Source: an uncultured Verrucomicrobiales bacterium (GTDB lineage: Bacteria; Verrucomicrobiota; Verrucomicrobiia; Verrucomicrobiales; DEV007). From it: a DNA stretch of 37,736 nucleotides. This document shows positions 1 to 7,671 of the stretch, piece after piece. The notes below the pieces were generated by a model. The model searched no databases, was not told the origin of the DNA, and saw nothing but the letters and a program-made list of their open reading frames with translations. Location: the NCBI GenBank assembly GCA_913058215.1, contig CAJXQE010000021.1:1-37736 (forward strand), in the 5' to 3' direction. Both the position numbers and the translations under genes were made by a program. Each line of letters starts with the position of its first letter. Position 1 is the first letter of the stretch.

Positions 1-51
1 AGATCTACACTATCCTCTTCGTCGGCAGCGTCAGATGTGTATAAGAGACAG
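1..51 (+). other. Illumina Nextera i5/Read 1 adapter (artefact)
   Basis: These bases are library adapter, not genome. They read as the end of the P5 sequence (AGATCTACAC, 1-10), an 8-base i5 index (TATCCTCT, 11-18), the Read 1 linker (19-32) and the 19-bp Tn5 mosaic end (33-51). Translation of this stretch gives the peptide MCIRDS, a known contaminant prefix in metagenome proteins. It should be trimmed before any use. Confidence 0.98.
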
Positions 52-52
52 T

Positions 53-721
53 ATGCAGGCTGATTCGCATGTGATCGACAACGCACGCCCCGAAAGGGTC
101 CGGGTTTATCCGGATGATCCGGAAAGCTCGTGGTGGGAAGTCAATCCGCGTTACGCTTTTAAACGGGCACAGCGGGAGCAAAAGCCGCTGATGCTGCTCT
201 TTACCGCTGTTTGGAATACTCAAGCAATGTCGCTTTCGGAAGAGGTATTTTCTACCAAGTCATTCAACGAATACGCAAAAGAGAATCTCGTAATTTGTTA
301 TCTCAGCTTTCCCCGAAATCCCTCGGATGCCCCGGATTCAGTGAGAAATGTGAAAGAAAAGTTCAACGTCCGGGGTATTCCCAATGTGATTCTTTTCAAT
401 CCCAATGGCGAAGTCATTCGCGGTATTACCGGATATCGGAGTGGTCGACCGGTCGATTATTTCAACGAGTTGCAATCAATCTGCATGCCGGTCCTTGAAT
501 CTATTAAAGAGCAGAAGTCGGAACTCGAAAGGTCGGGTTACCGGGACTGGTCGAACTATTTGGGGAAAGTGATCTTCGCGAAGTTTTCAGGACGGACTCC
601 CACGATGGTCGCTCTCAGCGATGTGTCGGGACAGGTTTGGAAGATTCCGAAGAACGATCTTGCGCCCGAAGATCAGAAAATTGCTGAATCTTTTCCCATA
701 ACCAATCCGAAGCCGAAGTAG
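53..721 (+). CDS. Thioredoxin-like protein with C-terminal SHD1-like domain, 5' partial
   Basis: The open frame enters from the adapter, so the true N-terminus is lost and the Met at 53 may be internal. Residue numbers count from that Met. Residues 33-150 look like a thioredoxin fold of the DUF255/thioredoxin_7 type: a helix with AFKRAQREQKPLMLLFTAVW, then a cis-proline segment GIPNVILFNPNG (P110). The place where CxxC is expected reads WNTQA (54-58), so both redox cysteines are absent. Residues 166-213 (RDWSNYLGKVIFAKF, VALSDVSGQVWKIP, then L.PED) resemble the SHD1 module common in planctomycete and verrucomicrobial exported proteins. An export signal was probably in the lost part. It lies 40 bp upstream of the HtrA-like gene and may be co-transcribed. 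A folding or scaffold role is inferred, not shown. Confidence 0.7.
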   Translation: MQADSHVIDNARPERVRVYPDDPESSWWEVNPRYAFKRAQREQKPLMLLFTAVWNTQAMSLSEEVFSTKSFNEYAKENLVICYLSFPRNPSDAPDSVRNVKEKFNVRGIPNVILFNPNGEVIRGITGYRSGRPVDYFNELQSICMPVLESIKEQKSELERSGYRDWSNYLGKVIFAKFSGRTPTMVALSDVSGQVWKIPKNDLAPEDQKIAESFPITNPKPK

Positions 722-761
722 AATTCGTAGTTATTGTTGATTACACCGGTTCCCTTTTCTT

Positions 762-2315
762 ATGAGATTCATCTTTCACTCGATCATTATGGTCCTCCTT
801 TTTTTGGCGGCCAGCTGGATCTATCAAAATGCGATCAGCGAAGAAGATCGTTACGATATCTTTGACCTCCTGCGCAGGGAGTCTGTCACCGCAGCCATCG
901 GTGTAAGTGAAGGTCCTATCCTCGCGCAGGCTGCAAAACCTACTCTGCGGGCGAAACCTCTAGAAGTACCGAGTCTGGGACTTCTCGAACAGGTGAACGA
1001 TGCCCTTTCCAATCTGACAGATGCAGTGGTTCCTTCTGTGGTCAGCATCGATACGACAAAGAGTGTGGATGTTCAGAGGTTGGTTCCCAACGATCCTTTC
1101 GGAATGTTTGGCTACCGAAGGCTGAATCAGCGCTATGAATCGCCGGGTTTGGGATCAGGTGTGATTGTTTCCGAAGAAGGTCATGTCGTGACCAATCATC
1201 ACGTGGTGGCGGACGTGGATGCGATTCAAATCACTCATCACGATGGCACCAAATACGAAGCAGAATGGGTCGGCAGTGATCCGGGGGCGGATATTGCTGT
1301 GCTGAAAATTAAACCATCTGAAGGCAGGCCGCTTCCGAAATTTCAGCCACTCGCTTTCGGGGATTCTGAAAAGGTCCGGGTTGGGGAAATGGTTCTCGCT
1401 GTGGGGAATCCATTCGGTTTAAGTGAGACGGTCACAAGGGGGATTATCAGTGCCAAGCAGCGGCAGCTCAGTGATGGCGCCAATGAATATTTCCAAGTGG
1501 ATGCGGTGATTAATCCCGGGAATTCCGGCGGCCCGCTCATCAATGTTCGAGGGGAAATTATCGGGATCAATGTCGCCATCTTCAGTGGCCAACAGGAAGT
1601 GAAGGTGTGGCAGGGCATTGGACTTGCGATTCCCTCTGATGAAGCGCGTGCAGTTTTTGAGGCGATCGTTCACGGGGAGCCATTGATTCGTGGATATCTC
1701 GGGTTGGATCTGGCAGAAATCTCAAGGAACTACGCGCTCGCGCTCGGCCTGAGTTCCACCCGTGGAGCTTTGATTACGAATATTGCGAAGGGATCCCCGG
1801 CGGAGACGGCCGGATTAAAACCCGGTGATGTCATTTTGAAATTTGACGATAAAGAAGTGAAAACCGCCACCGACACTCTTGCGAGAATTCGATTGAAAAA
1901 GAAAAGCGACACGGCCGGGCTCGAAATTGTGAGGAAGGGACAGGTCATGAATATTGCCGTCGACGTAGTCGCTAAAAGTGACACCAACAGCATCAAGTTG
2001 AAAAGTGACATCGCGGCAACCGGGCAGACGATTAGCTCGTCGCTGGGCCTGGAACTGAGGGAACTCACCAGAGAAGAACGTGCTGCGCTTGGGCTGGACG
2101 CTGGCAGTCCCGCCATTCTAATTACCGATGTGAAAAAGGGATCGCAGGCTGAGAAGAGATTTCTCCCCGGTGATCTGATTCATCGTATCAATAGAGACCC
2201 GGTCAGCAGCGTTGCGGAATTCTACGATCTTCTGGGATCTCTACCTCACGACCGCCAGTCGACTATGGTCCTGAGTCGGAACGGGCATCGCATCACCGCG
2301 ATTATGAATCCGTAA
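762..2315 (+). CDS. HtrA/DegQ-like serine protease with two PDZ domains
   Basis: This is a 517-residue S1C periplasmic protease that would degrade or refold damaged exported proteins. The N-terminus (MRFIFHSIIMVLLFLAASW) is a signal anchor or signal peptide. The trypsin-like domain spans about residues 95-305. Its catalytic triad is intact: H147 in TNHHVVAD, D177 in GADIAVLKI and S255 in NPGNSGGPL. PDZ1 is about 310-400 (ending GLKPGDVILKFDDKEV) and PDZ2 about 427-515 (FLPGDLIHRINRDPV). Length and layout match DegP/DegQ. The PDZ1 carboxylate loop reads YLGLDL, close to the usual YLGV. There is no good ribosome-binding site before ATG 762, but this is the first in-frame Met and gives a sensible export signal. 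An AT-rich gap with an inverted repeat follows the stop. Confidence 0.93.
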   Translation: MRFIFHSIIMVLLFLAASWIYQNAISEEDRYDIFDLLRRESVTAAIGVSEGPILAQAAKPTLRAKPLEVPSLGLLEQVNDALSNLTDAVVPSVVSIDTTKSVDVQRLVPNDPFGMFGYRRLNQRYESPGLGSGVIVSEEGHVVTNHHVVADVDAIQITHHDGTKYEAEWVGSDPGADIAVLKIKPSEGRPLPKFQPLAFGDSEKVRVGEMVLAVGNPFGLSETVTRGIISAKQRQLSDGANEYFQVDAVINPGNSGGPLINVRGEIIGINVAIFSGQQEVKVWQGIGLAIPSDEARAVFEAIVHGEPLIRGYLGLDLAEISRNYALALGLSSTRGALITNIAKGSPAETAGLKPGDVILKFDDKEVKTATDTLARIRLKKKSDTAGLEIVRKGQVMNIAVDVVAKSDTNSIKLKSDIAATGQTISSSLGLELRELTREERAALGLDAGSPAILITDVKKGSQAEKRFLPGDLIHRINRDPVSSVAEFYDLLGSLPHDRQSTMVLSRNGHRITAIMNP

Positions 2316-2366
2316 ACTGGATTCTCCTCCCAAGTGGCAATCGAAGATAGCCCGTTAAGATCTCGG

Positions 2367-2393
2367 TTATATCTGATAATTAATCAGTTATAA
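2367..2393. repeat. AT-rich inverted repeat downstream of the HtrA-like gene
   Basis: TTATA-t-CTGAT / AATTA / ATCAG-t-TATAA forms an 11-bp-arm dyad with one T/T mismatch and a 5-base loop. No T-run follows on either strand, so it is not a standard intrinsic terminator. It lies 35 bp upstream of the candidate pilin promoter and could be an operator or a weak 3' stabilising hairpin. Confidence 0.5.
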
Positions 2394-2427
2394 GGAATAT
2401 TAGCGTAGATTATAAAAATACTTGTAT

Positions 2428-2456
2428 TTATGAATGTTATTAATTATTGTTATAAT
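2428..2456 (+). promoter_or_regulatory. Sigma-70-type promoter for the pilin-VWA gene
   Basis: A perfect -10 box TATAAT (2451-2456) is preceded by TG at 2448-2449, giving an extended -10. A weak -35 (TTATGA, 2428-2433) stands 17 bp upstream. The predicted transcription start near 2463 lies before ATG 2479 and after the upstream in-frame ATG at 2434. This supports 2479 as the real start. The surrounding 150 bp are much more AT-rich than the rest of the window. Confidence 0.55.
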
Positions 2457-2478
2457 TCAGAATAAGTCATTTGGGGGA

Positions 2479-4155
2479 ATGAAAAAGAATCTACAAAATC
2501 GCGGGTATTCGTTTATTGAATTGATCAGTGTCATTGCACTTCTCGGAATCGTCGTTGCGATATCGATACCGGTGGTAGGTGGCCTGAACGAGAGCACGAG
2601 GAAAACGGTAGTCGCGTCAGATATTCAGACCGTCAATCAAGCGGTAAAGGCCTACCTTGGCAGTGGTGGTGACCTTTCAGAGCTAAGCGATCCTCTCGAG
2701 ATCCTGACAAAGCTGAAGACAACTCAGACCGAAGAAGATCGTCGGACCTATGTTGGATTTACCGGCAGCATGCTTGACCCTCGGCTCACGATTGTTCCTC
2801 TCACAGAGGAAGAGAAAAAGTCAGCGGCTTCAGGGATTAGTTGGAATACAAAATCGCAGAGATTTGAAGCGGTCGAAAAGGGGGGAGGGTTCAGCACATT
2901 TGTTCTCGATAGTGATTTGGCTGAAAAGGATTATGGGACCGAAAAAAGAGAGGTTTCCAGCCTTTCTTACAATAAAGACGATGGCTGGGTGTGGGCTCAC
3001 GTCGAAAAATCGGCACCTGATCTGCCGGGGGCAACCACGATTCCGACAGGGATTCCTGTCGATACGAAACCTCCTGTTCCACCGAAGTTGCTCTCGCCTC
3101 CAATTTTCTCCCCTCCGGGAGGTACTTTGGACATTTCAGAACTTCCATTCCAGGTAACGATTCAGAATCCGAACGATGCCTCGACCTGGATCGTGTACTC
3201 CCTCAACGGAGGTGAGGAAGTACAATACAATGGGCCGATTACCTTAACCGGAGACACAAAGGTCGTTGCTTATACAATTGGCGATCCTGCGCTTTGGAAG
3301 CAAAGCTCGAATGCATCTTCATCCTACAAATTTGAAGACCTGCCTGATCCTGTGCTCTTGTCGCCTCCCGTTATCACCTTGAGCGGAACTGAATTCAATG
3401 AAGACAGCACATCGGTCTCTTTCGATATCGAAAATCCCAATCCTGCGGGCTCTTCGGAGCTTCACTATATTATTTCTGTCCCATCGGCGACTCTTCCCAA
3501 CCGATCCAACTGGAAGGAATTCATAGGTGGCGGAGCCATCCAATATGACGATTATCCCAAGGGTTTTACGATCACTGCCTATGCAAAGTCATTGGATACA
3601 CTCCTTTACATCGACAGTCCCAATGCGCAGCGTGTGGTCACTTCCAGTTTCTTTGGAATTCCGCTGGACCAGGATGTTCTCATCATTCTCGACGCCTCAA
3701 GTTCAATGAACCAAAATTATGGGGGAGAGTCTCGCTACGAGGCCGTTGTAAACGAAACTGTTCGGGCGATTGGTCATTTGGGTAATAATGTGAAGTTCAA
3801 TGTCGCGATGTTTGATGGAGGTATTCACTGGACGGACGGCTCCTGGAAATTGCATCCGGCGAATCAACACAACAAAGATTCCTTGATCTCACAGATCTCG
3901 GTGGTCGATAACGATTCCGGGACAAACTATGCGGTCGGACTTTCTCTTCCTCTGATGTTCAAACCCATCCCTAAAACTGTAATTTTCCTCAGTGATGGGG
4001 AACCTTCCGGAAATTACTCTTCAGAAGTTTCCGCGTTGCAGACTGCGGGAGTAGCTGTCAGCACGATTGGCATCGGATTGGATGCTGACAGTGCTGCAAA
4101 CCTTGAGGCCATTGCGACCAGTCTCGGTGGGCAATTTGTGAATGTCAGCGACTGA
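2479..4155 (+). CDS. Type IV pilin-like protein fused to a von Willebrand A domain
   Basis: This 558-residue protein begins with a class III prepilin signal. A short basic leader MKKNLQNRG is followed by YSFIEL and a hydrophobic helix to about residue 35; cleavage after G9 would put Glu at +5, as in true (pseudo)pilins. Residues 40-190 look like a pilin globular part. About 205-290 and 295-390 are beta-rich and resemble chitobiase-C/FN3-type modules (a PP..SPPGGT linker, then YSLNGGEEVQYNGPI). Residues 400-558 form a VWA domain with a complete MIDAS: DASSS at 405-409, T482 and D506 in LSDGE. ATG 2479 was preferred over 2434 because of the promoter and the GGGGG just upstream. A minor pilin presenting a metal-dependent adhesive head is the likely role. 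No pilus assembly genes are nearby, and the 3' end converges on a sulfatase gene. Confidence 0.8.
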   Translation: MKKNLQNRGYSFIELISVIALLGIVVAISIPVVGGLNESTRKTVVASDIQTVNQAVKAYLGSGGDLSELSDPLEILTKLKTTQTEEDRRTYVGFTGSMLDPRLTIVPLTEEEKKSAASGISWNTKSQRFEAVEKGGGFSTFVLDSDLAEKDYGTEKREVSSLSYNKDDGWVWAHVEKSAPDLPGATTIPTGIPVDTKPPVPPKLLSPPIFSPPGGTLDISELPFQVTIQNPNDASTWIVYSLNGGEEVQYNGPITLTGDTKVVAYTIGDPALWKQSSNASSSYKFEDLPDPVLLSPPVITLSGTEFNEDSTSVSFDIENPNPAGSSELHYIISVPSATLPNRSNWKEFIGGGAIQYDDYPKGFTITAYAKSLDTLLYIDSPNAQRVVTSSFFGIPLDQDVLIILDASSSMNQNYGGESRYEAVVNETVRAIGHLGNNVKFNVAMFDGGIHWTDGSWKLHPANQHNKDSLISQISVVDNDSGTNYAVGLSLPLMFKPIPKTVIFLSDGEPSGNYSSEVSALQTAGVAVSTIGIGLDADSAANLEAIATSLGGQFVNVSD

Positions 4156-4175
4156 CTCCCCGTTCTTTTCAGAGT

Positions 4176-5588
4176 CTATTCTGTCGATTCAAGCAAAGGA
4201 TCCCCTGCTGTTTTCCGCCACTCGTTCAGCTGATTGAAGAGACCGTTCTCGACTTTTTGAAACTCAGCATTTCCGGCGAGATCATTCACCTCGTTCGGAT
4301 CTTCCGCCACATTGAAAAGCTGACGCTTGTCCAGTTGCGGGTAGTAAATCAGTTTCCAACCGTCGTCGCGTCGGATCATGCGCTGATACTCGCGAAAGTA
4401 ACCGTAGATCGTTTCATTTTGATCGGTGCGTTCGCCTTTCAAAACCGGTACAAAACTCTTTGCCGAAACCTTTTCAGGAACTGCAAGTCCACCCAGTTCG
4501 CAGGTCGTTGGATAAATTTCACGCAAATAGACCTGCGCATCGCTCGAAGTTCCGGCTTCGATTCCGGGGCCGGCCACAATGAGCGGAACATTGATGGTGT
4601 GCTCATACATGTTCTGTTTCCCGCGCAGCCCGTGGCTTCCCACTGACATTCCGTGATCGCTCGAATAGATGACGTAGGTGTTTTCGAGCTCGCCCGTTGC
4701 TTCAAGGGCTGCAAGGATCCGCCCGATCTGTTTGTCCATGTCCCCGACGACAGCGTAGTACATCGCCAACAAATCTTTCACTGCCAGTTCTGTTCGGGGC
4801 CAGGCGAGCAGCGCTTCATCACGACCGCCGAAGTTCCCGTGATCAAATGGATGGACCGGCAGATAATTCTCCGGCAACTTCATATCGCCAATGCTGTATT
4901 TCCCGTCCATTCCGGTTGGAAGAAAAAGTGGATCGTGGGGAGCTGTGAAATTGACGGAGAGAAAGAAAGGTTTCTCTCCGCTGCGTTTGTTCTCCAAAAC
5001 TTCAATTGCCGCATCCGCGAAGAGTGAGGAAATGTCCGGCGTTACGCCGATCCCGAGATCCGGAAATTTTTCTTTGGTAGCCGGGTCGTTGAAGATCCAC
5101 CCACGGTAACCGGTTACGGGAAATCCTTTCCAGTCGTCCAAATCCTTCCACCACTTTCCTCCACCGCTTCCGAAGAAACCGGAAGTTTCCTGGAAACCCC
5201 GGCTGATCACATTTCCAGGAGTATGCCATTTCCCAGTGTAAAAAGTCTCGTATCCGCCGTCCTGCAATGTCTGCGCCCACCACGAAAGACGCTCCTCATT
5301 CATCCTGTCGCCCGGCTGTGCCGTGAATCCATTCTCCCATCCGTGTGTGCCTGTCAGGATTTCGGCGCGACTGGCCACACAGATCGGATTGGAACAGGTC
5401 GCACGGGTGAAATGCATCCCCCGTTTAACAAGAGAATCGATGTTCGGTGTCGAGATTCGATCATTTCCAAAAGCGGAAATGGTGTCGGGTCGCTGATCGT
5501 CAGCCAGTAGAAACAGAAAGTTCGGTTTGTCTGCTGCCGTGACAGAGATAGAAAAAATGGCCAGCAAGAGCGAAGTGAAAAGTTTCAT
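4176..5588 (-). CDS. Secreted S1 sulfatase (CVASR active site)
   Basis: A 470-residue sulfatase that would hydrolyse sulfate esters, probably on polysaccharide in the periplasm. I start at 5588, giving MKLFTSLLLAIFSISVTAA as a signal peptide; an upstream in-frame Met would add 12 residues before it. The N-terminal metal site is LLADDQRP (D30, D31). The formylglycine motif is C70-V-A-S-R, the CxAxR variant. Later motifs include GYETFYTGKWH, SVNFTAPHDP and the second metal site SSDHGMSVGSHG followed by GKQNMYEHTINVPL. The C-terminal subdomain ends with LFNVAEDPNEVNDLAG. It is convergent with the pilin-VWA gene (20 bp apart) and divergent from the acyltransferase at 5654. The exact S1 subfamily and substrate cannot be set by eye. 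No sulfatase-maturing enzyme is encoded in the window. Confidence 0.92.
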   Translation of the reverse strand: MKLFTSLLLAIFSISVTAADKPNFLFLLADDQRPDTISAFGNDRISTPNIDSLVKRGMHFTRATCSNPICVASRAEILTGTHGWENGFTAQPGDRMNEERLSWWAQTLQDGGYETFYTGKWHTPGNVISRGFQETSGFFGSGGGKWWKDLDDWKGFPVTGYRGWIFNDPATKEKFPDLGIGVTPDISSLFADAAIEVLENKRSGEKPFFLSVNFTAPHDPLFLPTGMDGKYSIGDMKLPENYLPVHPFDHGNFGGRDEALLAWPRTELAVKDLLAMYYAVVGDMDKQIGRILAALEATGELENTYVIYSSDHGMSVGSHGLRGKQNMYEHTINVPLIVAGPGIEAGTSSDAQVYLREIYPTTCELGGLAVPEKVSAKSFVPVLKGERTDQNETIYGYFREYQRMIRRDDGWKLIYYPQLDKRQLFNVAEDPNEVNDLAGNAEFQKVENGLFNQLNEWRKTAGDPLLESTE

Positions 5589-5653
5589 AGGGATTCTTTG
5601 AGCGATTGAACCCTGTTGACTCATCGGTCATACAGGCTTGAGTCAAAAGCGTA

Positions 5654-6616
5654 ATGAAACGCCTCGACCCTGTCACGTTCCGCGAACGCGTTGCCGATTA
5701 TGAGGCAGCGATAGTGGCATGTCCCGAGATCGCGAAATTCTGTTCGGGACCGGACTGGCAACTGGCGGCACATTCTGGGCTGCACGGTCAAAGCGACGAT
5801 GGTGAGATTTTTGTTTTCGAAGAAGAGGGAACCTGGTTGGTATTTCGGGAGAACGCCCCTTCGGTTTTTTTCCCACTCGAATCGGCCTGGTGTTTTGGAT
5901 GTCCCATCATTGGTGATCCGGAATCTGCCGTCGCTCTTTTGCGCCGGGCGGTGTCGAAGCTTTCGCCGGGTGGTGCGGGATTTCTTATTAGTGGTGTGCG
6001 AATCGACGGTCATCTTCACGCAGAATTGAAAAAGCAGGAAGCCGGGGCGCTGAGATATTCCGAATTCCCGACCACCGATTGTATGATTATTCATCTGTCA
6101 GATGGAATCGATGAATGGCTGGCTCGCCGTTCCAAAAAATTCCGACGGACGATCCGAAATCTTTCTCTCCCCGAAGAAATTGTCATCGAATCCGCCGGGG
6201 ACGGAGATCCGGAGACGCAGTTCAGCCGGATGCTTGCCGTTCAGCAAAAAACTTACAAATGGCGTGATGGATCCGATATTTTCCAGAGCGACGAATACAG
6301 GGATTTCTACCGGGATTTGTTGGGGCGCCTTTCAGAAAAGGGAGGGGTCCGAATTCAGTTCGCAAAGAAAGACGGCGAGGATGTCGCCTATATTTTTGGA
6401 GGGGTATCAGGAAATGTTTATCGAGGGTTTCAAATGAGCTATGCCGAAGAAATGCGATCCTTCGGCCTCGGGAATATTCTTCAGATCGACAATCTCCGCC
6501 GGATGGAGGCTGAAGGGGTTTGCCACTACGATCTCGGGATGCATTCCGAATACAAAGAGCGATGGGCCGACGAACGCGAAGAATACATCGGAGTATTCCT
6601 TGTGCTTTCGGCTTGA
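5654..6616 (+). CDS. GNAT-fold acyltransferase, CelD/BioF2-like
   Basis: A 320-residue cytoplasmic protein with no signal peptide. The C-terminal half (about 150-315) resembles the FemAB/CelD-type GNAT domain often called Acetyltransf_6 or BioF2-like: FRRTIRNL, then a long helix, VRIQFAKKDGEDVAYIFGG, RGFQMSYAEEMRSFGLGNIL and CHYDLGMHSEYKERW. The N-terminal half is the degenerate second GNAT-like lobe seen in this family. Members transfer acyl or aminoacyl groups during cell-surface polysaccharide or peptidoglycan synthesis; the substrate here is unknown. The gene is divergent from the sulfatase with about 65 bp between starts. Family confidence is fair, function low. Confidence 0.75.
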   Translation: MKRLDPVTFRERVADYEAAIVACPEIAKFCSGPDWQLAAHSGLHGQSDDGEIFVFEEEGTWLVFRENAPSVFFPLESAWCFGCPIIGDPESAVALLRRAVSKLSPGGAGFLISGVRIDGHLHAELKKQEAGALRYSEFPTTDCMIIHLSDGIDEWLARRSKKFRRTIRNLSLPEEIVIESAGDGDPETQFSRMLAVQQKTYKWRDGSDIFQSDEYRDFYRDLLGRLSEKGGVRIQFAKKDGEDVAYIFGGVSGNVYRGFQMSYAEEMRSFGLGNILQIDNLRRMEAEGVCHYDLGMHSEYKERWADEREEYIGVFLVLSA

Positions 6617-6667
6617 ACTGTCGGAGTATTCTGACGGATTGCGTCCGCTAATTCCGCCGCGAGGAAG

Positions 6668-6772
6668 ATGGCCAGACCCGACCTGCTAATTTTTTACGTA
6701 GGCCCCAAATACATCGTCGATCGCGACGGCCCGCCTCCCGGTGCGGAAAAGGCGGAGCCGGAAAAGAAATAG
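6668..6772 (+). CDS. Possible 34-residue small ORF
   Basis: An ATG at 6668 with GAGG at 6661-6664 opens a short frame with a hydrophobic start (MARPDLLIFYVGPKYIVD) and a charged proline-rich tail (PPPGAEKAEPEKK). It fills most of the 161-bp gap between the acyltransferase and the esterase 3' end. I do not recognise it. It could be a real small protein, the tail of a lost gene, or chance. Confidence 0.25.
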   Translation: MARPDLLIFYVGPKYIVDRDGPPPGAEKAEPEKK

Positions 6773-6777
6773 CGAGT

Positions 6778-7671
6778 CTACTTCAGGGCTTTCATCAAAA
6801 AGTCAGACACCAATTGCATCCGTTCGGCATCGTAGAATTCTTCGCCTCCATGCAAGCCCCCGTGAATGACTTCGAGCTTCACGCGATCTGCAAGACCCTC
6901 AGATTTGTAGGCCCCGTGTAATTCGTGGCTTTGATTGATGGGAACCTGCGGATCCTGATCCCCGTGAATCAGAAGGAGCGGAGGGTCATTTTTGTCGACG
7001 TGAAATACAGGGCTGGCCAGCTTTGCGAGTTCTGAAACCTTTTCCGGCTGAGCTCCGAGTAGCAGTTCCAGAGCCGGAACGCGAACGCTTAATCCGTGCG
7101 GAGTCGACTGATGAAGAATGGTCATGAAATTGGTCGGCCCATAAAAATCGACAATCGCGGCTACGTCCGAAGACTGATCTTCGTGTTCGCCGATATCACC
7201 TTCGAGCTCAGCATGACCATTTGTCACTCCGACATGCGCGGCAAGATGCCCTCCTGCCGATGAGCCGGCGATAATGACTTTTTCCGCGTCATATCCATAT
7301 TTGTCTTCATGGGCGCGAAGGAATCGAATTGCCGCTTTGATGTCATGAATCTGCGCCGGAAATTTTGCCACCGGGCTAAGTCGGTAGCTGACGCTGGCAA
7401 TTGCGAAGCCGTGATCGAGCAGGCCGGGGATCTGCATCTTCTCTTTGGAGCCGCGTCGCCAGGCACCACCGTGAACCCAAACAAGCAGCTTCGGGTCTTC
7501 GACTTTTTCAGGCAGGTAAATGTCGAGCTTGAGCGAATGCTCACCCACTTTGGCGAATTCAATTTCGCGATAATCCGGTTCGGCTGCGAATGCAGAAAAT
7601 GCTGTGGCGAGCAGACAGGGTAGAATCGACCATCTCACCCTCTTGAGCCATAAGTTTTGGAGCGTTTTCAT
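6778..7671 (-). CDS. Secreted alpha/beta-hydrolase (acetyl-esterase-like)
   Basis: A 297-residue exported esterase of the BD-FAE/hormone-sensitive-lipase-like group. A signal peptide covers residues 1-30 (ending LATAFSAFAA). The oxyanion motif is HGGAW (67-71). The nucleophile elbow is G136-S-S138-A-G. The acid is D240 in HGDQDPQVP and the base H274 in HGGLHGG. Length and motif order are normal for enzymes that remove acetyl or other small acyl groups from polysaccharide. Its ATG overlaps the pdxA stop in the ATGA arrangement (7668-7671), so translation is probably coupled to pdxA. The functional link between a vitamin B6 enzyme and an exported esterase is not obvious. Confidence 0.88.
   Translation of the reverse strand: MKTLQNLWLKRVRWSILPCLLATAFSAFAAEPDYREIEFAKVGEHSLKLDIYLPEKVEDPKLLVWVHGGAWRRGSKEKMQIPGLLDHGFAIASVSYRLSPVAKFPAQIHDIKAAIRFLRAHEDKYGYDAEKVIIAGSSAGGHLAAHVGVTNGHAELEGDIGEHEDQSSDVAAIVDFYGPTNFMTILHQSTPHGLSVRVPALELLLGAQPEKVSELAKLASPVFHVDKNDPPLLLIHGDQDPQVPINQSHELHGAYKSEGLADRVKLEVIHGGLHGGEEFYDAERMQLVSDFLMKALK

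Noticed and set aside
5-223. Short minus-strand frame running into the left adapter
   Set aside because: Its end reads VSYTHLTLPT, the reverse translation of the Nextera adapter, and the rest is antisense to the thioredoxin-like gene.
4156-4175. Possible bidirectional terminator between convergent genes (GACTC/GAGTC arms)
   Set aside because: Only a 5-bp stem with a long loop that extends into the sulfatase stop; not convincing.
6588-6631. Direct repeat TCGGAGTATTC at 6588 and 6621
   Set aside because: An 11-bp match straddling a gene end with no further structure; likely chance.
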